The notes: generated by a model not told the origin, from the sequence alone. A stretch of DNA of 64,000 bases from Sphingorhabdus sp. EL138 (GCF_945862485.1 NZ_CAMAYF010000002.1:1-64000), one strand, 5' to 3'; shown: positions 1 to 9,992, counted from the stretch's first letter. Numbers and translations: made by a program.

Positions 1-221
1 GTCGCAATCGTAATGGCAGCGGCACCGATCAAAACGACGTGCCCGATCAGATTGAAAGCAAAGAATGTATAGCTGCCGATTGCAAGGCTAAATGCGAGAA
101 CCCACATGGCGCCTAACGCTTGCAGAACATAGTGCCGCGTTGAGACATCAGGAATATGCCGGAGCGGACTAACATCGCTGTTAAATATGAAATTCCAGGC
201 GTTAACCAATAATTTTTTCAT
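1..221 (-). CDS. Partial small membrane protein, unknown function
   Basis: An open frame on the minus strand starts at the ATG at 221-219 and runs off the window edge, so only about 73 N-terminal residues are visible. The start is preceded by a purine-rich GGGAGAGA stretch at a plausible ribosome-binding distance. After about 35 mostly polar residues (beginning MKKLLVNAWNFIFNSD) there are two hydrophobic stretches (around residues 37-54 and 58-72), so it is probably an inner-membrane protein. I do not recognise the family. Its surroundings are AT-rich compared with the rest of the window. Confidence 0.5.
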   Translation of the reverse strand, partial: MKKLLVNAWNFIFNSDVSPLRHIPDVSTRHYVLQALGAMWVLAFSLAIGSYTFFAFNLIGHVVLIGAAAITIA

Positions 222-719
222 TTGTCTCTCCCTCAGCTCCAGAAATACTGAAGCCCAGCTGTCCTTTTATGGCGATCTGCCAAAAGAATTACCATCGGTA
301 TAGCTGGCCTCTGTGGACGTTGGAAGATGCCTTGTGCCTATTGCTGATATGAAGCGGGTACTGCCCGCAAAGCCAAAGGGCGTTCGCGGATTGCCGGCCT
401 GCGACTTCCTGTTGCCGTTTTGACGGGGGCTATTGGGTTTATACCTTTTTCTAACTGCGGACGAGCGAAGCTATCTAAGTGCGTGATATGCCAAAAATTC
501 GTAACCCCATCTATCATGGGACTGGTTGGTGAAAACTCACGCGGGTATCGGAGAATTTGACCAATTGAGAGCTTGCGGTGCGACATGTCACGAACTTAAC
601 CCTCGGTTGTAGTTCGTCCAGTAGTAAATTCCCGAAAACACCTTGAGCTGAATAATATTTAAGGAGGAACAGTGGGGGCCATCAACCAGAATAAGGCGAT
701 AGGACCTCAGCTTAGCAAA

Positions 720-740
720 AAGTGTATACAAAGTGTATAC
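720..740. repeat. Direct repeat of AAGTGTATAC, 11-bp period
   Basis: Two identical 10-bp copies, each containing the palindrome GTATAC, are separated by one base. An 11-bp period puts both on one face of the helix, which is typical of operator half-sites, but no gene with a clear promoter is next to it. It may also be chance in AT-rich DNA. Confidence 0.4.
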
Positions 741-756
741 CAAGAATCTGGAAACT

Positions 757-793
757 AATAATATTTATATTATTCAATGCCATGACAGGCATT
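757..793 (-). terminator. Possible hairpins at the 3' end of tRNA-Asn
   Basis: Directly after the encoded CCA of the minus-strand tRNA there is a 6-bp stem (AATGCC / GGCATT, 776-793), followed by an AT-only 7-bp stem with a 4-base loop (757-774). Neither is followed by a long U run, so this is a weak terminator call. Confidence 0.3.
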
Positions 794-795
794 AA

Positions 796-870
796 TGGCT
801 CCCCGGGAGGGATTCGAACCCCCGACCAATTGATTAACAGTCAACTGCTCTACCACTGAGCTACCAGGGA
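796..870 (-). tRNA. tRNA-Asn (GTT)
   Basis: The minus strand folds into a complete cloverleaf. The acceptor stem TCCCTGG pairs with CCGGGGA (one G-U), the discriminator is G and CCA is encoded at 796-798. The D arm starts TAGCTCAG, the anticodon loop reads CTGTTAA with anticodon GTT, and the T arm has GGTTCGAATCC. Length is 75 nt. The 3' end faces the AT-rich flank at 222-795, which is the side on which tRNA-targeting islands insert. Confidence 0.95.
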
Positions 871-944
871 ACAGCCCGATATTCTCGGGCAGAGGCGCGC
901 CTATAGCAGCGCTTTTTTGCTTTTGGCAAGCGCCCATTGCCCGT

Positions 945-1721
945 TCAGACAATAAATTGTTCCATCGCAATACGATCATCCAAAGCATGCTCTGGATCGA
1001 ACAATAAAGTCAGTGCACGGTTGCGGTCCAGGGCGACTTCGACCTGCGCAATGTCGCGAATTTCGCGTTGATCTGCGACGGCGCTCACCGGCCTTTTAAT
1101 GGCCTCCAATATTTTGATCCGGATGACATAACGGTCAGGTAAAATTGCGCCTTTCCAACGTCGCGGCCGAAAAGGGCTGATGGGCGTCAAAGCAAGCAAC
1201 GAGGAGTCCAAAGGTAGAATAGGGCCATTGGCGGATAAGTTATACGCGGTGGACCCCGCAGGTGTTGAAACCAATATGCCATCGCAGATCAGTTCGGGGA
1301 TGACGGCTCTGCCGTTGACCGAAATCTCTAGCTTGGCCGCCTGACGCGTCTCGCGCAGCAGCGACACTTCGTTAATCGCGGGCAATGTGAATTTTTGACC
1401 GCTGATTGTGGTTATCTCTGCCGTCAACGGATGGACAGAAAAGGACTTGGCGCGTTGCAAGCGTCTGGGAAGGTCATGCACATCCCAACCATTCATCAAA
1501 AAGCCAATTGTCCCGCGATTCATGCCATAAGCGGGAATGTCGCGACGGCTTTCCAGTAATTGGTGCAAGACCTGAAGCATGTGTCCGTCACCAGCAAGCA
1601 CGATGACCGCATCGGCGCTGTCGAGCGGCACAAATTCATGCACTTCGCGCAAAAGTGCTTCGGCTTCACGCGCTTGCGGTGTTGCCGACGAGATGATCGC
1701 AAGTTGCATATTCGGGTTCAT
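945..1721 (-). CDS. nadK: NAD kinase
   Basis: Phosphorylates NAD to NADP in the cytoplasm using ATP or polyphosphate. The 258-residue length fits the compact bacterial family. The nucleotide-binding glycine motif is at residues 43-49 (AGDGHML), the GTIGFL segment at 70-75, the NE pair of the second motif at 117-118, and the DGILVSTPAGSTAY segment that shapes the NAD pocket at 147-160. The first motif is usually GGDG; here its first glycine is alanine, which leaves the catalytic aspartate intact. The ATG overlaps the moaA stop (ATGA at 1721-1718), so the two genes should be translationally coupled. An in-frame ATG four codons later is an alternative start. Confidence 0.93.
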   Translation of the reverse strand: MNPNMQLAIISSATPQAREAEALLREVHEFVPLDSADAVIVLAGDGHMLQVLHQLLESRRDIPAYGMNRGTIGFLMNGWDVHDLPRRLQRAKSFSVHPLTAEITTISGQKFTLPAINEVSLLRETRQAAKLEISVNGRAVIPELICDGILVSTPAGSTAYNLSANGPILPLDSSLLALTPISPFRPRRWKGAILPDRYVIRIKILEAIKRPVSAVADQREIRDIAQVEVALDRNRALTLLFDPEHALDDRIAMEQFIV

Positions 1722-2704
1722 CCACCTGTTGCATTCATATGCCGCGCGAGCCGCAAATCGGGCTGCGCAAGCTGGGTTTCGAATTCATGGCGTTGGGGTT
1801 TAAGCCGCAAAGCCTTTTGAAGCAAATAATCGACATCGGCCAGCGTGTCTTCACGCAGCGCTTTGCGTAAATCGACGTGCAGTTCGGAGCCGAGGCACAT
1901 GTAAATCTTGCCATCGGTGGTCAGGCGGATCCGGTTGCAATGATCGCAAAAATTATGGCTCATGGGTGTGATGAGACCAAGGCGAAGGCCCAATGGTTCA
2001 ACGCGCCAATAGCGGGCAGGGCCGGCGCTCTTATGGGCTAAAGAATGGAGATCATAAAGCTCACGAAGCGGCACTGTGAAATCATCGAGCGATATGTAGC
2101 TCTCTTCGCGTTCCAAAACACCAGCGCCCAAGGGCATGGTTTCTATCAACGTAAGATCAAGCTTATGTTCGGCGCAGAAATGCGCCATCGGCAATAGCGC
2201 GTCTTCATTCTGCTGCTTCAGCGCGACCATGTTGATTTTGACATCCAAACCGTGCACGCGCGCCGCATGGATGCCGGCTAATACTGTGTCGAGGTCGCCG
2301 CCGCGGCTGATACGACGACAAGCATCTGCATCTAACGTATCGAGGCTGACATTTATTCTTTTCATGCCCGCCGATGCGAGCAACGGCGCAAATTGATCCA
2401 GTCTGCTGCCATTGGTCGTCATGGTCAGTTCGTCGAGCTTGCCGTTGCGGACATGCTGACCCAGCGCGTCGATCAAGATTTGGATATCGCGCCGCACAAG
2501 CGGTTCGCCGCCAGTAAGGCGGATTTTGCGGATGCCGTGCGCGATGAATCGTTCCACAAGAACCATGATTTCGTCATAGGTCAGTAGGTCGCTATGCGGC
2601 AGAAAGCTTTGCTTTTCCGGCATGCAATAGGTGCAACGAAAATTGCAACGGTCGGTCACCGATATCCGTAAATAGTCGATATTGCGTCCGAAACCGTCGA
2701 TCAT
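1718..2704 (-). CDS. moaA: GTP 3',8-cyclase, molybdenum cofactor synthesis
   Basis: Radical-SAM enzyme for the first step of molybdopterin synthesis, converting GTP to (8S)-3',8-cyclo-7,8-dihydro-GTP. The N-terminal 4Fe-4S motif CX3CX2C is at Cys20, Cys24 and Cys27. The C-terminal cluster motif is at Cys253, Cys256 and Cys270, and the chain ends in the double glycine known to be required for catalysis. At 328 residues it is full length. It overlaps nadK by 4 nt; no other moa or moe gene is in the window, so the rest of the pathway lies elsewhere. Confidence 0.96.
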   Translation of the reverse strand: MIDGFGRNIDYLRISVTDRCNFRCTYCMPEKQSFLPHSDLLTYDEIMVLVERFIAHGIRKIRLTGGEPLVRRDIQILIDALGQHVRNGKLDELTMTTNGSRLDQFAPLLASAGMKRINVSLDTLDADACRRISRGGDLDTVLAGIHAARVHGLDVKINMVALKQQNEDALLPMAHFCAEHKLDLTLIETMPLGAGVLEREESYISLDDFTVPLRELYDLHSLAHKSAGPARYWRVEPLGLRLGLITPMSHNFCDHCNRIRLTTDGKIYMCLGSELHVDLRKALREDTLADVDYLLQKALRLKPQRHEFETQLAQPDLRLARHMNATGG

Positions 2705-2832
2705 TTCTGCGATGTAAGCGCAAAAGCCTGCGGACGAAAGCTGAATCCAACAGCGGCCATATTGGGGGCAAGATTATTCGTTAGGCATGGAATTTACCGT
2801 CAAGTGTCTCGACGATTGACTCCACGCAAGGA

Positions 2833-5800
2833 TTAGCCCGATTTACGCGCCAGACTGGCGAGGCCGCGTGACAGTTGTAAACACCCGTTGAGCCGCGCCG
2901 CAGGGTCGCCCCAAACGCGGTTAATCACGAGCTTGCTATCGGGGCGCAACTTCGCCGTTTGGCCAAGCTTGTCGACATAAGCGAGTAAGCCCGCGACATT
3001 GGGCGGCGTATCCTGATGGAAGCTAACCAATGTCCCGCGCGCGCCGACCTCAATTTTGGCGACCTGCGCGATAAGGGCGTTTTGCTTAATCTGGATAAGT
3101 TTAAGCAGATTTTGCGTGGGTTCGGGAATTGGGCCAAAGCGATCCGTCATTTCCGCAGCGAAGCCTTCGACGTCTTGACCCTCTTCGAGATCGTTTAAGC
3201 GGCGATACAGCGCCATGCGGACCGACAGGTCGGGGACATAGTCGTCCGGAATGAGGATGGGCGCGTCGATGGTGATTTGCGGCGAGAATCCGCCCCGCGG
3301 TTTCGCCAGTCCTTGCGCGCCAGCGCGTGCTTCCAATATCGCTTCTTCCAGCATCGATTGATATAATTCAAAGCCGACTTCTTTGATATGGCCGGATTGC
3401 TCATCACCGACCAAATTGCCTGCGCCACGAATGTCGAGGTCATGGCTTGCAAGCTGGAAACCCGCGCCCAGGCTATCGAGGTCGCCTAGCACCTTCAGGC
3501 GCTTCTCCGCTGTCTCGGTAAGCACACGGTTCGGTTCATGAGTCAGATAGGCATAAGCACGCGTTTTGGAGCGCCCCACACGGCCGCGAAGTTGATATAA
3601 TTGTGCAAGGCCGAAACGGTCGGCGCGGTGGATGATCAAAGTATTGGCGCTTGGAATGTCGAGGCCGCTTTCGACAATGGTCGTTGAAAGCAGAACATCG
3701 TACCGCTTTTCATAGAAAGCGCTCATCCGTTCCTCGACTTGGGTGGGCGACATTTGACCATGCGCGGTGACAGATTTCACTTCGGGTATTTCGGTGCGCA
3801 GAAATTCTTCGATTTCGGTCAAATCGGTAATGCGCGGTACAACGAAGAAACTTTGCCCGCCGCGATAATGTTCGCGCAGCAAGGCTTCCCGCAGCACAAC
3901 GGGATCCCACGGCATGACATATGTCCGCACGGCCAGACGGTCGACGGGCGGGGTTTGAATGACCGACAGCTCACGCAAGCCCGACATCGCCATTTGCAAT
4001 GTGCGCGGGATGGGCGTCGCGGTGAGCGTGAGCATATGGACGTCTGTTTTGAGTGCCTTGAGTTGTTCCTTGTGATTAACGCCAAAGCGTTGTTCTTCGT
4101 CCACGATGACAAGGCCAAGGCGCTTGAATGCGAGCGATTTTGCCAACACGGCATGCGTCCCGATCACAATGTCCACGGTCCCATCGGCAAGGCCCTCACG
4201 CGTTTGCGTGGCCTCTGCCGCGGGCACAAGCCGCGACAGGCGACCCAGTTTCAAAGGCAAATCACGGAAACGTTCGGCAAAGTTCGCATAATGCTGCCGC
4301 GCCAGTAAGGTGGTTGGCGCAATGACCGCGACCTGAAGACCGGCCATGGCGGCGGCAAAGGCGGCACGCATGGCTACTTCGGTCTTGCCGAAACCAACAT
4401 CGCCGCAGACCAGACGGTCCATAGGCTTGCCCGCGGATAGGTCCTGCAGCACTTCTTCAATCACGCGAAGTTGATCTTCGGTTTCCTCATAAGGAAAGCG
4501 GTCGACAAAGCTCGCATAAGCAGGGCCATCAACTTCAATAACCGAACCCGCCCGCAATGCGCGTTCGGCGGCGGTTTTGAGCAACTCGCCAGCAATGGCA
4601 CGGATGCGATCTTTCAGCTTTGACTTGCGCCGCTGCCACGCTTCGCCGCCCAATTTGTCGAGCGCGACATGTTCGCTGTCCGAACCATAACGCGACAGCA
4701 CGTCGATATTTTCAACAGGGACATATAATTTGTCGCCGCCTGAATATGTCAGCGCCACACAGTCATGTGGGCTGTTACCGACAGGGATGGAAATCAAGCC
4801 ATCATAGCGTCCGATACCATGGTCTTGGTGCACCACAAGGTCACCGGGCGTTAGCGCCGCCAATTCGGCGAGGAATGCGTCCGCCGACTTGCGCCGTTTC
4901 TGACGCCGCACCAAACGGTCGCCAAGCATGTCCTGCTCGCTCAATACGACAAGATCTGGTGTCGTATAGCCATGGTCCAGAGGTAGGACGACAATGGCGG
5001 TCTGGCCGGCAGCGACGCCCAAGGCTTGCTGCCAACTGTCGACTGAGACAATCGTGGGCGCCTTATGATCCGCCAGCAAACTCTTCAGTCGGTCACGCGC
5101 GCCGCCGGAGTAGCTGGCGATGACCGTTTTGGTTTTGGCGGCATGCAGCGATTTAAGGTGCGCGGCTACCGCTTCATACACATTGGCCTTTAGTGCCCGT
5201 TCCGGTGCAAAATCGCGCGCGGCGCCAATGCCAAAGTCGATGATGTTTGCCGTGTCCGGCTGCGCGAACGGCGTGATCAGATGTGCTGCGTTATCCGCAA
5301 ATAATTGCTCAAGCTCATCGCTGCTGAGATACAACATTTCCGGCGGGAGCGGGCGATAGCTTCCCGGCTCCGCCGCTTGTGCTTTCAAGCGATTTTCATG
5401 ATAGTCGGTGATGGAATCGAGCCGCGACTGTCCCGCGGCGATTGCGCCGCTGTCGCGGATAACCAGTGCGTCTGCGCCAACATGGTCGAATATCGTCGCC
5501 ATGCGCTCTTCGAACAAAGGCAACCAATGGTCCATGCCGGACAGTCTGCGGCCTTCGGAGACCGCTTGATATATTGGGTCGCCTGTCGCGGTTACGCCAA
5601 AACGTTCGCGGTAACCGACACGGAAGCGCTTAATCGCCTCTTCATCCATTAAAGCTTCGACGGCAGGTAGGATGTCGAAATGTTCGACTTGATCAATGCT
5701 GCGCTGGTCTGCTGGATTAAAACGCCGGATGCTTTCAATTTCATCGCCAAAGAAATCGAGGCGAAGGCCGACTTCGCTACCAGCGGGAAACAGATCAACA

Positions 5801-6303
5801 ATGCTGCCGCGTATCGCGAATTCGCCAGCGTCGGCGACGGTCTCGACGCGGAAATAGCCGTTGGATTGCAGCAAAGACGCAAGCCGTTCGCGGCTAATCT
5901 CGCGGCCAGCAGTTAATCGCTCGCCTGTCTGGCGAATGCGAAAAGGCGTCACATATTTTTGAATAACCGCGCCGACGGTCGTAACCACAAGCTGCTTCTT
6001 TTTCGCAGGTTGCTGCAGCGCTTGCAGAGTCGACATACGCTGTGATGTGACCGCGACGGATGGCGAGGCGCGGTCATAAGGCAGGCAGTCCCAACTCGGC
6101 AGAATAAGGATTTCGATTTCCGGCGCAAAAAAAGGCACCGCATCGGCAATGGCGCGCATCGCCGATTTATCGGGCGCAATAAAGAGCGCGCGGGTTTTCG
6201 CCGCCCGCGTCAGGTCCGCCAGCAACAACGGCGCAAAGCCATTGGGAACCGACGCCAGCGTCATCGCTTGGCGGCTGCTAATGATGCGCTGCAGGTCAAT
6301 CAT
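2833..6303 (-). CDS. mfd: Transcription-repair coupling factor Mfd
   Basis: ATP-driven translocase that removes RNA polymerase stalled at DNA lesions and recruits UvrA. The 1156 residues match the family. The N-terminal part is UvrB-like. A CarD-like RNA polymerase interaction domain begins near residue 484 (LTPGDLVVHQDHGIGRYDG). Walker A GDVGFGKT is near 632 and the DEEQ box (DEEQRFG) near 733. A conserved SF2 motif VI/TRG segment and the C-terminal UvrA-masking domain follow. The ATG overlaps the TGA of sdhE (ATGA), so the two are in one operon reading leftwards. Confidence 0.97.
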   Translation of the reverse strand: MIDLQRIISSRQAMTLASVPNGFAPLLLADLTRAAKTRALFIAPDKSAMRAIADAVPFFAPEIEILILPSWDCLPYDRASPSVAVTSQRMSTLQALQQPAKKKQLVVTTVGAVIQKYVTPFRIRQTGERLTAGREISRERLASLLQSNGYFRVETVADAGEFAIRGSIVDLFPAGSEVGLRLDFFGDEIESIRRFNPADQRSIDQVEHFDILPAVEALMDEEAIKRFRVGYRERFGVTATGDPIYQAVSEGRRLSGMDHWLPLFEERMATIFDHVGADALVIRDSGAIAAGQSRLDSITDYHENRLKAQAAEPGSYRPLPPEMLYLSSDELEQLFADNAAHLITPFAQPDTANIIDFGIGAARDFAPERALKANVYEAVAAHLKSLHAAKTKTVIASYSGGARDRLKSLLADHKAPTIVSVDSWQQALGVAAGQTAIVVLPLDHGYTTPDLVVLSEQDMLGDRLVRRQKRRKSADAFLAELAALTPGDLVVHQDHGIGRYDGLISIPVGNSPHDCVALTYSGGDKLYVPVENIDVLSRYGSDSEHVALDKLGGEAWQRRKSKLKDRIRAIAGELLKTAAERALRAGSVIEVDGPAYASFVDRFPYEETEDQLRVIEEVLQDLSAGKPMDRLVCGDVGFGKTEVAMRAAFAAAMAGLQVAVIAPTTLLARQHYANFAERFRDLPLKLGRLSRLVPAAEATQTREGLADGTVDIVIGTHAVLAKSLAFKRLGLVIVDEEQRFGVNHKEQLKALKTDVHMLTLTATPIPRTLQMAMSGLRELSVIQTPPVDRLAVRTYVMPWDPVVLREALLREHYRGGQSFFVVPRITDLTEIEEFLRTEIPEVKSVTAHGQMSPTQVEERMSAFYEKRYDVLLSTTIVESGLDIPSANTLIIHRADRFGLAQLYQLRGRVGRSKTRAYAYLTHEPNRVLTETAEKRLKVLGDLDSLGAGFQLASHDLDIRGAGNLVGDEQSGHIKEVGFELYQSMLEEAILEARAGAQGLAKPRGGFSPQITIDAPILIPDDYVPDLSVRMALYRRLNDLEEGQDVEGFAAEMTDRFGPIPEPTQNLLKLIQIKQNALIAQVAKIEVGARGTLVSFHQDTPPNVAGLLAYVDKLGQTAKLRPDSKLVINRVWGDPAARLNGCLQLSRGLASLARKSG

Positions 6304-6587
6304 GACTTATGGGTGCTAAGCCCTTCCGGAAGCGTAATGAAATCCAGTTGCATCAACTGATCCATTAACGGGCCAGCAAAGGAGGGGTCGGGCTCCGCCG
6401 TGCCAAGCGCCCATGCCATGATGTCGACATCCTGTTCCTCCAGCAGACGCTCAAACCATGCATATTCCTCTTCGCCCCATTCGGCAGAACAATGATCGAA
6501 AAATCCACCGACCATAGCGTCGGCTTCACGCGTGCCACGGTGGTGCGCGCGATAATGCAATTTACGACGATAGGGGTCAGCGTCCAT
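6300..6587 (-). CDS. sdhE: Succinate dehydrogenase flavinylation factor SdhE
   Basis: Small cytoplasmic protein (95 residues, formerly DUF339/YgfY/CptB) that promotes covalent FAD attachment to SdhA. The diagnostic RGXXE motif is visible as RGTRE at residues 17-21, followed by the acidic helices typical of the fold (EEEYAWFERLLEEQDVDIM). It is the first gene of a two-gene unit with mfd, with a 4-nt overlap, and is divergent from recG 60 bp away. The sdh genes are not in the window. Confidence 0.92.
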   Translation of the reverse strand: MDADPYRRKLHYRAHHRGTREADAMVGGFFDHCSAEWGEEEYAWFERLLEEQDVDIMAWALGTAEPDPSFAGPLMDQLMQLDFITLPEGLSTHKS

Positions 6588-6647
6588 GGCGCGCGTCCTT
6601 TAAGCTTGTGGTGGAATATGATTATCGGGTTATAAGCGGCCCTAGTC

Positions 6648-8708
6648 ATGCGCCCCGATATACTCAATCCGTTATTTACAGACATACGTGCCCTAAAGGG
6701 GGTCGGTCCTGGTCTTGCCAAGCCGTTAGAGCGGCTTGGGTTGGAACGGGTGAAGGATGTTCTGTACCATTTTCCTAGCAGTTGGACCTATCGCAAGTCT
6801 GTGTCCTGTTTGGATGCGGCCGATGTGGGCCAAAACATCATTCTAACTGTTACAGTCATGGATCATCGGGGCGGGAATAGTCCGCGCGCGCCATTACGCA
6901 TCTTTGCGGCGGACGCGGGAGGCAATTACATTACGCTGACCTTTTTTGGCCGGAATGGCGGTTGGGCGCGAAAACAGCTTCCTGTTGGGGAAAAACGCAT
7001 CATATCGGGCAAATTGGACCGTTATGGGGACGAACTTCAGATGGTGCATCCCGACCATATTGTCCCCCTCGACAGTAACTCGTCGCCGGGGTTGGCCGAA
7101 CCAATTTATCCCTTGTCCGATGGGCTGACAAACAAGCGTATGGGCCAATTGGTGGCGACATCTTTACAAGCTGTGCCGGATTTGGCGGAGTGGATTGAAC
7201 CGACTTTGATATCCAGTCGGGGATGGTCAAGTTGGTCGAAGTCAATCAACCTACTACACAACAAGGATGACCAAGACGCGCGGGATAGGCTGGCTTATGA
7301 TGAGCTATTAAGCAACCAACTTGCGATGCGTTTAATCCGTGCGGCGATGGATAAACGCGCCGCGATGCCGATATGCGGCGACGGGTCTTTGGTGTCAAAA
7401 CTAGCATTGCCCTTTGCGCTTACAGGGGCGCAACAGCGCGCGATTGCGGAGATTGAGGGCGACATCGCGCAGTCTCGGCCCATGCTCCGCCTGTTGCAAG
7501 GTGATGTCGGCGCCGGCAAGACGATGGTCGCTTTAATGGCGCTTTTGCGCGGTGTTGAGGCAGGGATGCAGTCGGCAATGCTCGCCCCCACCGAAATTTT
7601 GGCGCGGCAACATTATGCTAGCCTGCAAAAATTACTTTCGGGGCTGCCAATCAACATCGCGATTCTTACCGGGCGCGAAAAAGGTAGCTTACGTGAGGCA
7701 ACTTTGATGGGGTTGGCCGATGGGTCGATCCATATCTTGGTCGGCACTCACGCCATCTTTCAAGAAGCTGTGACCTATAAGGCGCTGGCGATTGCGGTGA
7801 TTGATGAGCAGCACCGCTTCGGCGTGTCGCAACGTCTGATGCTTTCCCGCAAGGGCAAGGGCGTGCCGCATTTGTTGGTCATGACCGCAACCCCAATCCC
7901 GCGCAGCCTTGCGCTCGCGGCTTATGGCGAAATGGATAGCTCGATCCTCGACGAGCTTCCTCCAGGGCGAACGCCGGTTGAAACCCGCGTGATGTCGCAA
8001 AACCGTCTGGCGGAGTTGGTCGATGGCGTCGCGCGGCATCTTGCCGCTGGAAAACAAGCATTTTGGGTGTGCCCATTGGTGGAGGAAAGCGACAAAAGTG
8101 ACCTTGCCGCTGCCGAACAACGCGCTGAACATTTGCGTTTGCGCTTTGGTGATCAGGTCGCGTTGGTGCACGGACGGATGCGTGGGCCTGAAAAAGACGC
8201 GGTCATGGAACGTTTTGTGGCTGGAGAAACCCGCTTGTTGGTTGCCACAACGGTTATCGAAGTCGGTGTTGATGTGCCAAATGCGAGCCTCATGGTGATT
8301 GAGGCAGCAGACCGCTTTGGCCTCGCGCAGCTCCACCAATTGCGTGGACGCGTTGGCCGTGGATCGGAAAAATCCATCTGCATATTGGTGCGCAGCATGC
8401 AAATTGGGGAAACGGCGCGGGCGCGCTTGGCATTGATGCGTGAGACAAATGATGGTTTTCGCATCGCGGAGGAAGATTTGAAATTGCGCGGTGCGGGCGA
8501 ATTGCTGGGCACAAGACAGTCGGGCGAAAACCCGTTTCGCGTCGCGACACCCGAACAGGTGCGTGCGCTGATCGGCGTTGCCGCCGATGATGCGCGTCTA
8601 TTGCTTGACCGCGACGGCGGGCTTGATGGCGCACGCGGTCAAGCGGCGCGGGTGGCGCTATATTTGTTTGAACGAGACGCAGGCGTAGCGACGTTGCGCG
8701 GCGGTTAG
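6648..8708 (+). CDS. recG: ATP-dependent DNA helicase RecG
   Basis: SF2 branch-migration helicase that remodels stalled forks and Holliday junctions. It has 686 residues: an OB-fold wedge domain in the first ~180, Walker A GDVGAGKT near residue 286, a DEQH box (DEQHRFGVSQR) near 385, and the RGRVGRG motif VI followed by the TRG region. The promoter must lie in the 60-bp gap shared with divergent sdhE. It converges with tyrS, with a 10-bp gap. Confidence 0.97.
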   Translation: MRPDILNPLFTDIRALKGVGPGLAKPLERLGLERVKDVLYHFPSSWTYRKSVSCLDAADVGQNIILTVTVMDHRGGNSPRAPLRIFAADAGGNYITLTFFGRNGGWARKQLPVGEKRIISGKLDRYGDELQMVHPDHIVPLDSNSSPGLAEPIYPLSDGLTNKRMGQLVATSLQAVPDLAEWIEPTLISSRGWSSWSKSINLLHNKDDQDARDRLAYDELLSNQLAMRLIRAAMDKRAAMPICGDGSLVSKLALPFALTGAQQRAIAEIEGDIAQSRPMLRLLQGDVGAGKTMVALMALLRGVEAGMQSAMLAPTEILARQHYASLQKLLSGLPINIAILTGREKGSLREATLMGLADGSIHILVGTHAIFQEAVTYKALAIAVIDEQHRFGVSQRLMLSRKGKGVPHLLVMTATPIPRSLALAAYGEMDSSILDELPPGRTPVETRVMSQNRLAELVDGVARHLAAGKQAFWVCPLVEESDKSDLAAAEQRAEHLRLRFGDQVALVHGRMRGPEKDAVMERFVAGETRLLVATTVIEVGVDVPNASLMVIEAADRFGLAQLHQLRGRVGRGSEKSICILVRSMQIGETARARLALMRETNDGFRIAEEDLKLRGAGELLGTRQSGENPFRVATPEQVRALIGVAADDARLLLDRDGGLDGARGQAARVALYLFERDAGVATLRGG

Positions 8709-8718
8709 CCGCCGTGGC

Positions 8719-9945
8719 CTATACGAAGTTGATTAGCCCGTGTTTTTTCTTCCCCGCCGAGATTTTGACTGGGCCCGCCTGCGTCGCGATGACCGCGTCT
8801 TCGTTAGTTACCGCGTCACCATCAACCCGCGCGCCGCCGCCTTGAATCATACGACGCGCCTCTTTCTTTGACGCAACGAAGTTAAGGGCAACCAACACAT
8901 CAATGACGGAAATCTCACCCGATGCATCAATACTGGGCAAATCGCCGCCGGATGCGCCTTCTTCAAATGTTTTTCGCGCTGTTTCTGCAGCAAGTATAGC
9001 CGCATCGGCGCCACGGCACAACTCGGTCGCGGCGTTTGCCAATGCAATCTTCGCCGCATTGATTTCCGAACCGCCCAGCGATTCAAGCCGCGCAATTTCG
9101 TCCAAAGATATGTCAGTGAACAAGCGCAGGAACCGCCCAACGTCACGATCGTCCGTGTTCCGCCAAAATTGCCAATAGTCATAGTCAGGCAACTGATCAC
9201 GGTTCAACCAAATCGCGCCAGACACAGACTTGCCCATTTTTGAACCGTCGGCCTTGGTGATCAGCGGGGTTGTTAGGCCAAACACCTCCGCACCATCCAT
9301 TCTGCGGGCGAGTTCCATACCGTTAATGATGTTGCCCCATTGGTCCGACCCACCCATTTGCAGGCGAACGCCCATAGTCTTGCTCAGATGCCGGAAGTCA
9401 TAGCCTTGCAAGATCATATAGTTGAATTCGAGGAAGGTCATCGGCTGTTCGCGGTCAAGGCGGAGCTTCACCGAATCGAATGCCAGCATGCGGTTGATGG
9501 TGAAATGCGTACCAACCTGCTGCAGCAGTTCAATATATCCCAATTGCCCCAACCAATCATGGTTGTTGACCATCACGGCGTCCGTTGGGCCGTCGCCAAA
9601 TGTTAGAAATTTCTCGAATGCTGTTCGGATCGAAAGGATATTCGCTTCGATCGTGTCGTCGGTCAGCATCTTGCGGACTTCGTCTTTGCCCGTTGGATCA
9701 CCAATCCGGGTTGTTCCGCCGCCCATAACGACCACTGGCTTGTGGCCAGCTTGCTGCAGACGTCGCAGCAGCATGATCGAGACAAGGTTGCCGACATGAA
9801 GCGATGGCGCGGTCGCGTCGAAGCCTATATAGCCAGGCACAATCGCTTGTGATGCCAATGCGTCCAGCGCCGGAGCGTCGGTTGTTTGGTGAATATAACC
9901 ACGTGCATCGAGCAGGCGGAGGAGATCGGATTTATAAGCAGTCAT
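8719..9945 (-). CDS. tyrS: Tyrosyl-tRNA synthetase
   Basis: Class I aminoacyl-tRNA synthetase that charges tRNA-Tyr. The ATP-binding HIGH-type motif is HVGN at residues 50-53, the KMSKS-type loop is KMGKS near residue 236, and an S4 RNA-binding domain ends the protein ([15 protein letters not shown]). An upstream in-frame extension to 9993 exists, but the family begins close to [12 protein letters not shown], so I place the start at 9945, giving 408 residues. It is divergent from the DOMON-like gene. Confidence 0.95.
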   Translation of the reverse strand: MTAYKSDLLRLLDARGYIHQTTDAPALDALASQAIVPGYIGFDATAPSLHVGNLVSIMLLRRLQQAGHKPVVVMGGGTTRIGDPTGKDEVRKMLTDDTIEANILSIRTAFEKFLTFGDGPTDAVMVNNHDWLGQLGYIELLQQVGTHFTINRMLAFDSVKLRLDREQPMTFLEFNYMILQGYDFRHLSKTMGVRLQMGGSDQWGNIINGMELARRMDGAEVFGLTTPLITKADGSKMGKSVSGAIWLNRDQLPDYDYWQFWRNTDDRDVGRFLRLFTDISLDEIARLESLGGSEINAAKIALANAATELCRGADAAILAAETARKTFEEGASGGDLPSIDASGEISVIDVLVALNFVASKKEARRMIQGGGARVDGDAVTNEDAVIATQAGPVKISAGKKKHGLINFV

Positions 9946-9992
9946 AACGCGTTCGCGCCTAGCATGGAGTTTCGACATTGGCCAATATTTCA

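Larger units (their letters stand above)
222..795. other. AT-rich intergenic stretch without a convincing gene
   Basis: No frame here has convincing coding character. An 82-codon frame at 338-586 (minus) lacks a good ribosome-binding site and a recognisable domain. Visible structure: a 10-bp direct repeat AAGTGTATAC at 720-729 and 731-740 (11-bp period, each copy containing the palindrome GTATAC), an AT-only hairpin at 757-774, and a 6-bp-stem hairpin at 776-793 just past the 3' end of tRNA-Asn. The stretch is more AT-rich than the housekeeping DNA beyond the tRNA. Confidence 0.5.

Noticed and set aside
338-586. 82-codon frame on the minus strand in the AT-rich flank
   Set aside because: No good ribosome-binding site, no domain, and a composition not typical of a protein; left as intergenic.
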